9,439 nucleotides of DNA from an uncultured Eubacteriales bacterium (GTDB taxonomy: Bacteria; Bacillota; Clostridia; Oscillospirales; UBA644): assembly GCA_934501435.1 (NCBI GenBank), contig CAKSTW010000012.1, forward strand, positions 1 to 9,439. Direction: 5' to 3'. The translations under genes and the position numbers were made by a program. The notes under the pieces are model-generated. The model was not told the origin of the DNA. It saw nothing but the letters and a program-made list of their open reading frames with translations, and did not search any database. How positions within the stretch are numbered: the first letter of the stretch is position 1; each line of letters begins with the position of its first letter. Shown here one piece after another: positions 1-5,620 of the stretch.

Positions 1-42
1 CAAGGTACATCGCCGCTCGATTCTTCCGTCTCTTGCGACAGC
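1..42 (-). other. 5' end of a leftward transcript (leader or gene start, cut by window edge)
   Basis: This is the stretch just downstream of the strong leftward promoter at 49-77; transcription should begin near base 42 and run off the window. About 42 bases are visible. They include a possible small hairpin (GTC/GAC arms around a GCAAGA loop) and an ATG at 10-8 with only a weak, distant GGAAG upstream. The stretch could be an untranslated leader, a stable RNA, or the very start of a short-leader gene. What is visible is too short to choose. Confidence 0.3.
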
Positions 43-48
43 TCAATT

Positions 49-77
49 ATTATACCATACACTTTCCTCCTTGTCAA
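49..77 (-). promoter_or_regulatory. Consensus sigma-A-type promoter reading left off the window
   Basis: On the minus strand TTGACA (77-72) is separated by exactly 17 nt from TATAAT (54-49), and the -10 is extended by TGG immediately upstream. Both hexamers match the housekeeping consensus perfectly. The predicted transcript starts near 42, so the promoter serves a gene outside the window. It lies just beyond the terminator of the aminotransferase operon, which reads in the same direction, so it defines an independent transcription unit. Confidence 0.85.
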
Positions 78-123
78 GCCTTTTTCTGTAACGCTTTTGT
101 GAACTCTCACGATAAATTACGGC

Positions 124-149
124 AAAAAACCGCCCTTACGGGCGGTCTT
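124..149 (-). terminator. Rho-independent terminator of the asnS-aminotransferase operon
   Basis: In the minus-strand RNA, AAGACCGCCC (149-140) pairs with GGGCGGTTTT (135-126) around a 4-nt loop, giving a 10-bp stem with one G-U pair. The RNA ends in a run of six U that overlaps the stem base. It begins 9 bases after the aminotransferase stop codon (161-159), as expected for the end of the operon. Confidence 0.88.
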
Positions 150-158
150 CGGTTTTCT

Positions 159-1442
159 TTATGAAAGTTTCTCGAGCAGTTTTTCGCTCGCGGCGATCTT
201 CGCGCAGAGGCAGAACATTTTCATAGCAACCCTGAGTTCCTCGACGGGAGGATAGGACGGAGCTATTCTGATATTTCTGTCCCTCGGATCGACGCCGTAC
301 GGGAAAGTCGCTCCGGCGGGGGTCATTTTCACGCCCGCGTCTTTGAGGAGCTGTATAGTCCTCTTCGCACAGCCGTCCGTAAGATCGACGCTTACGAAAT
401 AGCCGCCTTTCGGTTCGGTCCATTCGGCAATTCCGAGATCTCTTATCGTATCGAGTTCTTCGAGAACCGCCGCAAAGCGGGGACGGAGAAGCGCGGCGTG
501 CAGTTTCATGTGCGCCTTTACGCCGTCAAGATTTTTGAAATAGCGGATATGGCGGAGCTGGTTTATCTTGTTCGGACCTATCGTCTGCGCCGACATCTGG
601 TTTTTGATAAGTTCTATATTGTTCCTGCTTGCGCCGAGAGCCGCAAGCCCGCCGCCGGGGAAAGTTATCTTGGAAGTTGAGGTATACGTAAAGAGCATAT
701 CCTCTTTTCCCGTCTTTCTGAGTTCGTCCATTAAATTGAGAAGAACGGGAGCGTCTTCTTCGAGTTCGTGTACGGCGTAGGCGTTATCCCAGAAAATCCT
801 GAAATCTTTGGCTTTCGGGGAAAGGTTCGCGAAACGGCGGACGACTTCGTCCGAATAAACTTTTCCTTCGGGGTTCGAGAAACGGGGGACGCACCAGATA
901 CCTTTGACGGTCTCGTCTTCCGAAACGTATTTTTCGATAAGATCCATATCGGGGCCGTCGTCGTTCGTCGGAATATTTATCATATTTATACCGAATGTCT
1001 GACAGATGAAAAAGTGCCTGTCGTATCCGGGAACGGGACAGAGAAAACTTATCTTGTCATATTTGCCCCACGGTTTTTCCGAGCCGTAAACTCCGAAGTG
1101 CATCGCACGGGAAACGGTGTCGTACATCATATTGAGGCTGCTGCTGTCCCCGACTATGGTTTCTTCGCCGGAAGCCATTCCGAGGATCCGGGCGAAGAGG
1201 TCTTTCGCTTCTTTTATGCCGTCAAGTCCGCCGTAGTTGCGGCAGTCGGTGCCGTCTGCGGCGATACATTCTTCCGTTTTGGTGATAATTCCGAGAAGGT
1301 CTTCCGAAAGATCGAGCTGTTCCGAAGACGGCTTACCTCTCGACATATCAAGGGAAAGGTGTTTATCTTTATATGAAGCATACTCTTTTACAAGGCTGTC
1401 GTGAAAAGTTTTAAGTTCTTTTTTTGAAAAATCTCTGAGCAT
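159..1442 (-). CDS. Aspartate aminotransferase, subgroup Ic type (PLP fold type I)
   Basis: This is probably a PLP-dependent transaminase interconverting aspartate plus 2-oxoglutarate with oxaloacetate plus glutamate in the cytosol. The 427 residues match the length of the unusual aspartate aminotransferase subgroup exemplified by Corynebacterium AspT (Pfam PF12897). Visible signatures are the N-terminal SRGKPSSEQLDLS (34-46), SNPEG with Asn190, FWDNAYAVHEL with Asp219 and Tyr222, the PLP-lysine motif STSKIT (Lys258), and NIRIAPSYPP with the carboxylate-binding Arg392. No key residue is missing. The gene starts 20 nt after the asnS stop codon, with AAGAAGG placed 7 nt before ATG, so it is the second gene of an operon with asnS and ends at the terminator at 124-149. 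The subgroup is recognised from sequence motifs; aspartate specificity is inferred, and some family members are annotated only as class I/II aminotransferases. Confidence 0.88.
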   Translation of the reverse strand: MLRDFSKKELKTFHDSLVKEYASYKDKHLSLDMSRGKPSSEQLDLSEDLLGIITKTEECIAADGTDCRNYGGLDGIKEAKDLFARILGMASGEETIVGDSSSLNMMYDTVSRAMHFGVYGSEKPWGKYDKISFLCPVPGYDRHFFICQTFGINMINIPTNDDGPDMDLIEKYVSEDETVKGIWCVPRFSNPEGKVYSDEVVRRFANLSPKAKDFRIFWDNAYAVHELEEDAPVLLNLMDELRKTGKEDMLFTYTSTSKITFPGGGLAALGASRNNIELIKNQMSAQTIGPNKINQLRHIRYFKNLDGVKAHMKLHAALLRPRFAAVLEELDTIRDLGIAEWTEPKGGYFVSVDLTDGCAKRTIQLLKDAGVKMTPAGATFPYGVDPRDRNIRIAPSYPPVEELRVAMKMFCLCAKIAASEKLLEKLS

Positions 1443-1462
1443 TCCGATACCTTCTTTTTATA

Positions 1463-2857
1463 TTAAAACTCTGCGTTTCCTACGGTTCTGGGGAACGGAA
1501 TTACGTCGCGGATATTTCCGATACCCGTAAGGTACATTATGAGTCTTTCAAAGCCGAGGCCGTAGCCGGCGTGCTTTACGCTGCCGTAGCGGCGGAGATC
1601 GGAATACCACCAGTAATCCTCTTCTCTGAGTCCGCAGCGTTCAAGGGCGGCTTTGTAATAATCTTCTCTTTCTTCTCTCTGGCTTCCGCCGATAATTTCG
1701 CCGACGCCGGGAACGAGAAGGTCCATTGCGGCAACGGTCCTGCCGTCGTCGTTAAGTCTCATATAGAAAGCCTTTATTTCTTTCGGATAGTCGATGACGA
1801 AAACGGGCTTTTTGAAAATTTTCTCGGTGAGATATCTCTCGTGTTCGGTCTGCAGATCGCAGCCCCAGAAAACGGGATAGTCAAACTCGTCTTTATGTTC
1901 TTCGAGAAGTTTTACCGCCTCGGTATATGTTATGCAGCCGAATTCGGCGTTGACAAGCGCGTTGAGCCTTTCAAGAAGTTCCTTATCCATAAAGTTGTTG
2001 AAGAACTTCATTTCTTCGGGACATTTTTCCAATACTTCGCGGATAACGTATTTTATCATATCTTCCGCAAGCGCCATATCGTCTTTGAGGTCTGCGAACG
2101 CGATCTCCGGCTCTATCATCCAGAATTCCGCGGCGTGGCGGGTCGTGTTCGAATTTTCGGCGCGGAAAGTAGGACCGAAAGTATAGACGTTCGAAAACGC
2201 AAGCGCAAAGGTTTCGGCGTTGAGCTGTCCGGAAACAGTAAGGTTCGTGCTCTTTCCGAAGAAGTCTTTCGAAAAATCGACTTTGCCGTCTTCGGTAAGC
2301 GGAGGCTTTGTCATATCGAGAGTCGTTACTCTGAACTGTTCGCCCGCGCCCTCGCAGTCGCTTCCGGTAATAAGCGGGGTATGGACATAAACGAAGTTTC
2401 TTTCGTTGAAGAACTTGTGAAGAGCAAACGCCGCAACGGAACGGACGCGGAAGACTGCCGAAAAGGTGTTCGTTCTCGGACGGAGATGCGCTATTTCTCT
2501 CAGAAATTCGACCGAGTGGCGTTTTTTCTGCAGCGGATAGTCGGGGGTCGATCTGCCCTCTATTTCGATCTTTTCCGCCTTTATCTCAAACGGCTGTTTC
2601 ATTTCTGGAGTAGCGACGATTTTGCCGGTGACATAAATTGCCGAACCGACGTTGAGTTTCGCTATCTCCTTATAATTATCGACGACGCCGTCTTCAAAAA
2701 CTATCTGGGTGTTTTTGAAATAAGTTCCGTCGTTGATCTCGATAAAACCGAATTTTTTAGAGTCTCTGATTGTTCTTATCCAGCCCGCGACGGTCACTTC
2801 TTTGCCGTCAAAACTTCCGATATTTTCGAAAACGGACTTTAATTCTGTTCTTTTCAT
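1463..2857 (-). CDS. asnS: Asparaginyl-tRNA synthetase
   Basis: This class IIb synthetase charges tRNA-Asn with asparagine at the expense of ATP in the cytosol. The 464 residues are full length for bacterial AsnRS. An OB-fold anticodon-binding domain spans about 18-100 (AGWIRTIRDSKKFGFIEIND). It is followed by the class II catalytic core: LTVSGQLNAE (206-215), motif 2 with FRAE (231-234) running into HAAEFWMIEPEIAF, and motif 3 GLGFER (433-438) followed by the near-terminal DVIPFPR. The insert before LTVSGQLN and the HAAEFWMIEPE signature favour AsnRS over AspRS. The start is supported by AAAGGAG (2872-2866), 8 nt before ATG, and by the promoter at 2901-2929. It heads an operon with an aspartate aminotransferase. 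The gene largely avoids TTA, CTA and TCA codons, which leaves a long meaningless open frame on the opposite strand. Confidence 0.97.
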   Translation of the reverse strand: MKRTELKSVFENIGSFDGKEVTVAGWIRTIRDSKKFGFIEINDGTYFKNTQIVFEDGVVDNYKEIAKLNVGSAIYVTGKIVATPEMKQPFEIKAEKIEIEGRSTPDYPLQKKRHSVEFLREIAHLRPRTNTFSAVFRVRSVAAFALHKFFNERNFVYVHTPLITGSDCEGAGEQFRVTTLDMTKPPLTEDGKVDFSKDFFGKSTNLTVSGQLNAETFALAFSNVYTFGPTFRAENSNTTRHAAEFWMIEPEIAFADLKDDMALAEDMIKYVIREVLEKCPEEMKFFNNFMDKELLERLNALVNAEFGCITYTEAVKLLEEHKDEFDYPVFWGCDLQTEHERYLTEKIFKKPVFVIDYPKEIKAFYMRLNDDGRTVAAMDLLVPGVGEIIGGSQREEREDYYKAALERCGLREEDYWWYSDLRRYGSVKHAGYGLGFERLIMYLTGIGNIRDVIPFPRTVGNAEF

Positions 2858-2900
2858 TGAAACTGCTCCTTTGCGGAAAGTTTTTCTGTATCTAATCTAC

Positions 2901-2929
2901 AATATAACATAATATCTACCGCCGTTCAA
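2901..2929 (-). promoter_or_regulatory. Promoter of the asnS operon
   Basis: On the minus strand TTGAAC (2929-2924), a 17-nt spacer and TATATT (2906-2901) form a housekeeping-type promoter. The -10 is extended by TGT. Just upstream lies an A/T-rich stretch with a nine-T run (about 2949-2957 on the plus strand), which could act as an UP element. The predicted start near 2894 gives a leader of about 37 nt. That is too short for a T-box, so tRNA-responsive antitermination of asnS is not supported here. Confidence 0.78.
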
Positions 2930-2973
2930 TCGTTTTTGTGAATATTTCAAAAAAAATTCGGAACGGGGCTGTC

Positions 2974-3009
2974 AAAAAAAACGGATTCGGAGAGAAATCT
3001 CCGAATCCG
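2974..3009 (-). terminator. Rho-independent terminator after dut
   Basis: A perfect 12-bp stem (CGGATTCGGAGA at 2982-2993 and its complement at 2998-3009) closes a 4-nt loop. On the minus strand it is followed by eight consecutive T (2981-2974). It begins 7 bases after the dut stop codon, so it ends the lipoprotein-dut operon before the asnS promoter. On the plus strand the following bases are only moderately T-rich (ATATTTTTATTTT), so any reverse activity would be weak, and no plus-strand gene ends here. Confidence 0.95.
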
Positions 3010-3016
3010 AATATTT

Positions 3017-3457
3017 TTATTTTGTTCCGGTAGAGCCGAATCCGCCGGAGCCGCGTTCGGTTTCGGAAAGGCTTTCCGCCTCTTCGAATTCCGCGCGCAA
3101 AAACGGCGTTATGACAAGCTGGGCGATCCTTTCGCCGTCGTCAACTTCCTGTTTTTCGGTCGAATGGTTATGCAAAGCGACCATTATCTCGCCGCGGTAA
3201 TCGCTGTCTATAACTCCGACCTTGTTTGCGGGCGCAAGCCCTCTTTTCGAGGCAAGGCCGCTTCTCGCATAGACGAGCCCCGCATATCCCTCGGGAATTT
3301 CCGCCGAAATTCCCGTCTTTATCATTTTCGTCTGCCCGGGAAGAATTTCGGTTTTTCCGTCGGTTACGGCGTAAAGATCCGCGCCTGCGGAAAAAAGAGA
3401 GCCGTATTCGGGAAGTCTTGCTTTATCGGATAATTTCTTTACTTTTACTTTTACCAT
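3017..3457 (-). CDS. dut: dUTP diphosphatase (trimeric dUTPase)
   Basis: The enzyme hydrolyses dUTP to dUMP and pyrophosphate, keeping uracil out of DNA and supplying dUMP for thymidylate synthesis. The 146 residues are normal for the homotrimeric Dut family, and all five motifs are present in order: SAGADLYA (23-30), ARSGLASKRGL (64-74), GVIDSDYRGE (81-90, with the sugar-contacting Asp84 and Tyr87), GERIAQLVI (108-116) and the flexible C-terminal RGSGGFGSTG (135-144). It should therefore be active. Only one base separates the preceding lipoprotein stop codon from this ATG. The ribosome binding site GGTGG (3468-3464) lies inside the end of the lipoprotein gene, which suggests translational coupling. 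No separate promoter is visible before it. Confidence 0.97.
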   Translation of the reverse strand: MVKVKVKKLSDKARLPEYGSLFSAGADLYAVTDGKTEILPGQTKMIKTGISAEIPEGYAGLVYARSGLASKRGLAPANKVGVIDSDYRGEIMVALHNHSTEKQEVDDGERIAQLVITPFLRAEFEEAESLSETERGSGGFGSTGTK

Positions 3458-3458
3458 A

Positions 3459-5468
3459 TTATTCCACCGTGAGAGTTCTGTTTTCTTTTACCGTCTGCCC
3501 GTTTTTGAGGGTTACGGTAATCGAAACGGTGACGGTCCCCGACGGAGCCGCTCCGTCCTTTACGGCGACGTAAGCCGTAGCCTGAGTTTTGCCGACCGAC
3601 GATTTTTCCGCTGTGAAGTTTTCGCTGTCGGACACGGAAATTACGATATCCGAGATCTCCGAACCCGATACCTCGAAGGTAAAGGTCACGGGCTTTTCGG
3701 CGCTTATTTTATTCGAAGATTCCTTTAAGGAATGTGTGACTTTCTGCTCGGCGGTTACGGTGACGGCAATACTTCTCGAAACCTTGCCGTCGGTCACGGT
3801 AACGGTCGTTTTGCCTTCGCTCTTCGCGGTTATCTTACCGTGAGCGCCGACGGTAGCGACGGAAGAGTCTTCCGACGAGAATTTAACGCCCGCTTCGGCG
3901 GCGGTAACGGTATTTCCGTTCTTTTTAAGGCTGAACCAGTCGTCGGAAGTTTCCCCGACTTTAAGGGAAAGTTCGTTGTTCGTGCTTATTACGAGATTTC
4001 CCGTTTCGGAACCCGTACCTATATTAAAGGAATGGGTAGAGGCTTTGTATTCATATCTTCCCGTAGAGGAAGAAACGGTAAAGCGGAGAGTTCCGCTGCC
4101 CTCTTTTATCGCCGTTATCGTATAATCTCCGACGTCGTTTGTCGAAATGTTGAAGAATTCGGTAAAACTGTCGTCAAAGGAGATGACAAGCTGTTTTTTC
4201 TCCGCGGCGCTTACCGAGGGAGAAAACGTCAGGGTAAGGGTCGATTTATCGCCGACTTTGAAAGAAGATTTCATCGACGGGGTGACGGTTATCGTCGGAA
4301 GTTTTTCGTTTGCGGGATTTACCGTTACGGTGCCTTTTTTCGAAAGCGCGCCGACGCGGCAGGTTATCGTTACGGTCGTAGTCTCGGTGACCGTTCCCTT
4401 GAGCTGGAAATCGCCCGTTCTGGAGTTTACATATATGAGAGACGGGTTCGAAGACATCCAGCTTACGACGTTCGTGGTGTTCGACGGGGTGACGGTAGCC
4501 TTGAAATTATAAACTTTCGTATCGCCGCTCGTTACGGTAAGGGAGTCGGTCGAAAGCGAAAGACCCGTCGCCTTTATTTCCTTTGACTCGTCGCCGACGG
4601 TAACTTCGCAGGTCGCGGTCTTTTCGGAAAGAATATCGTGAACCGTAGCGGTTATCGTCGCCTTGCCTCTCTTCTTTGCGGTCACTATGCCTTTGGACGA
4701 AACGGAAGCGACGGTCGGGTCGCTCGACGACCATGTTATTTCAAGACCGAGGTTCGACGGGGTAACGGTCGCGGTGAGCTGCTCGGTGTCGCCTTCGGTA
4801 AGGGACAGAGCGTCTTTATCGAGAACGAATTTCGTGACAAGGTTCTTTTCGGCAGAAACGGTTACGGTCGCGACGGAAGAAAAGGTTCCGTCGTCGGTTT
4901 TCGCGGTTATCGTCGCTTTTCCGACGGCAACTCCCGAAATTTTTCCGTCGGGAAGTACCGAGACGATATTTTCGTCGGACGACGTGACCGTATAACTGCG
5001 GTTATCGGCGTTTCCGGGATAGACCGTAAGGCGCGGAGTGTAGGTCTGCCCCTTGACTATTTCTATCTCCGCTTCAGGATAGCCGAATTTTTGAAGAGTT
5101 ACGCCGTTTTTGACGACTTTCACTTTACAGCTGTAACTGACGTTTATTTTTTCGGAAGATTCGGGAGCGGAAGACACCTTTGCGGTAACGGTCGCCGTTC
5201 CCTCCGCATTTGCGACGACAAAACCGTTTTCGTCGACCGTCGCCGTCTTTTCGTCAGACGTCGACCATTCGATTGTGGTCTTCGCAATATCGGCGGAACT
5301 TGTTCCTATAACGGAAAGGGCGTACCCCTCCCCTATTTTCAGTTCGAGGTCTTTATCGGATATTTTATAACGGTAACTGTTTATAAGATCCGAAGAAGAG
5401 CAGGAACACATAATAAATATAAGAATAATAAGACATATTGCGGAAAGTAAGGTCTTCTTTTTCGTCAT
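3459..5468 (-). CDS. Ig-like (Big2) repeat lipoprotein, surface anchored
   Basis: This 669-residue exported protein is made almost entirely of bacterial Ig-like domains. The N-terminus is a lipoprotein signal: MTKKK, a hydrophobic core (about 7-20), then MCSC with Cys23 as the likely lipidated residue, followed by a Ser-rich linker. Six Big2-like units follow at roughly 38-118, 123-205, 212-291, 301-384, 391-484 and 491-573. They are recognised by the recurring pattern of W/S-S-S-D then VA/TV, G-x-(I/V)-T-A and G-x-A-T-(I/V)-T-A. Unit 5 is the most divergent. A seventh, more weakly related beta-rich segment covers 577-668. No catalytic domain or sortase motif is visible, so a binding, adhesion or wall-associated role is inferred only. 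The start is fixed by GAGGTG (5480-5475), 6 nt before ATG, and by the promoter at 5497-5525, which excludes longer in-frame starts. The gene is followed at once by dut. Confidence 0.87.
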   Translation of the reverse strand: MTKKKTLLSAICLIILIFIMCSCSSSDLINSYRYKISDKDLELKIGEGYALSVIGTSSADIAKTTIEWSTSDEKTATVDENGFVVANAEGTATVTAKVSSAPESSEKINVSYSCKVKVVKNGVTLQKFGYPEAEIEIVKGQTYTPRLTVYPGNADNRSYTVTSSDENIVSVLPDGKISGVAVGKATITAKTDDGTFSSVATVTVSAEKNLVTKFVLDKDALSLTEGDTEQLTATVTPSNLGLEITWSSSDPTVASVSSKGIVTAKKRGKATITATVHDILSEKTATCEVTVGDESKEIKATGLSLSTDSLTVTSGDTKVYNFKATVTPSNTTNVVSWMSSNPSLIYVNSRTGDFQLKGTVTETTTVTITCRVGALSKKGTVTVNPANEKLPTITVTPSMKSSFKVGDKSTLTLTFSPSVSAAEKKQLVISFDDSFTEFFNISTNDVGDYTITAIKEGSGTLRFTVSSSTGRYEYKASTHSFNIGTGSETGNLVISTNNELSLKVGETSDDWFSLKKNGNTVTAAEAGVKFSSEDSSVATVGAHGKITAKSEGKTTVTVTDGKVSRSIAVTVTAEQKVTHSLKESSNKISAEKPVTFTFEVSGSEISDIVISVSDSENFTAEKSSVGKTQATAYVAVKDGAAPSGTVTVSITVTLKNGQTVKENRTLTVE

Positions 5469-5474
5469 TTCATA

Positions 5475-5480
5475 CACCTC
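5475..5480 (-). promoter_or_regulatory. Ribosome binding site that decides the lipoprotein start
   Basis: GAGGTG on the minus strand sits 6 nt before the ATG at 5468-5466. Two further in-frame ATG codons lie upstream, at 5498 and 5570. The first falls inside the promoter -10 box and the second lies upstream of the -35 box, so neither can be on this transcript. Confidence 0.8.
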
Positions 5481-5496
5481 GGTCCTTAGTCGCTTC

Positions 5497-5525
5497 ATTT
5501 TAACATCTTTTAATTTCTTTGTCAA
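5497..5525 (-). promoter_or_regulatory. Promoter of the lipoprotein-dut operon
   Basis: On the minus strand TTGACA (5525-5520), a 17-nt spacer and TAAAAT (5502-5497) are preceded by the TGT extension of the -10 box. The predicted start near 5490 leaves a leader of about 22 nt that carries only the ribosome binding site. The promoter is divergent from the one at 5565-5593; the two -35 boxes are 39 nt apart, with A-tract-rich DNA between them. Confidence 0.85.
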
Positions 5526-5547
5526 CAAAATACGCAAAAAATCCACA

Positions 5548-5561
5548 AATATGAAAATATT
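5548..5561. repeat. Short inverted repeat between the divergent promoters
   Basis: AATAT (5548-5552) and ATATT (5557-5561) are perfect inverted arms around GAAA. The repeat lies just upstream of the -35 box at 5565, where either an UP element or a regulator site would sit. With 5-bp A/T-only arms it may well be chance in A/T-rich DNA; the position is the only argument for a function. Confidence 0.25.
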
Positions 5562-5564
5562 ACC

Positions 5565-5593
5565 TTGCAATTTCCGTCCACCCGTGTTAGAAT
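5565..5593 (+). promoter_or_regulatory. Promoter of the radical SAM gene
   Basis: TTGCAA (5565-5570), a 17-nt spacer and TAGAAT (5588-5593) form the promoter, with a TGT extension directly before the -10 box. The predicted start near 5600 gives a leader of about 20 nt containing GGAG (5611-5614), 6 nt before the ATG at 5621. Confidence 0.8.
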
Positions 5594-5620
5594 GAGAAAT
5601 AAAAACTTACGGAGACAAAA

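Noticed and set aside
1..42. The start of a T-box or another named leader RNA downstream of the left-edge promoter.
   Set aside because: About 42 bases are visible, and none of the conserved T-box elements (AGTA loop E, specifier region, TGG bulge) can be seen, so no named RNA is claimed.
768..1376. A 202-codon plus-strand open frame opposite the aminotransferase.
   Set aside because: It overlaps a gene with all the expected PLP-enzyme motifs and shows no motif of its own.
1571..2842. A 423-codon open frame on the plus strand opposite asnS.
   Set aside because: It is a shadow of asnS, open only because the real gene almost never uses TTA, CTA or TCA codons in the relevant register. It has no recognisable motifs, and asnS on the other strand is certain.
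2858..2894. A T-box riboswitch in front of asnS.
   Set aside because: The promoter position leaves only about 37 nt of leader, far too short for a T-box, and no leader terminator is present.
2970..2975. TTGACA on the minus strand just after the dut terminator, as a second asnS promoter -35 box.
   Set aside because: The hexamer 17 nt downstream reads TTTTGA and is not a -10 box. The match is produced by the end of the terminator T-run, and the promoter at 2901-2929 is better placed.
3732..5450. Long plus-strand open frames (about 3732-4586 and 4638-5450) opposite the Ig-like lipoprotein.
   Set aside because: The translations are Arg/Gly/Tyr-rich low-complexity readings of the antisense of Thr/Val/Ser-rich repeats, with no domain or credible start; they are shadows.
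5469..5570. Longer versions of the lipoprotein starting at 5570 or 5498.
   Set aside because: Both ATG codons lie upstream of the predicted transcription start, one inside the -10 box. The ATG at 5468 has a good ribosome binding site and gives a proper lipoprotein signal directly.
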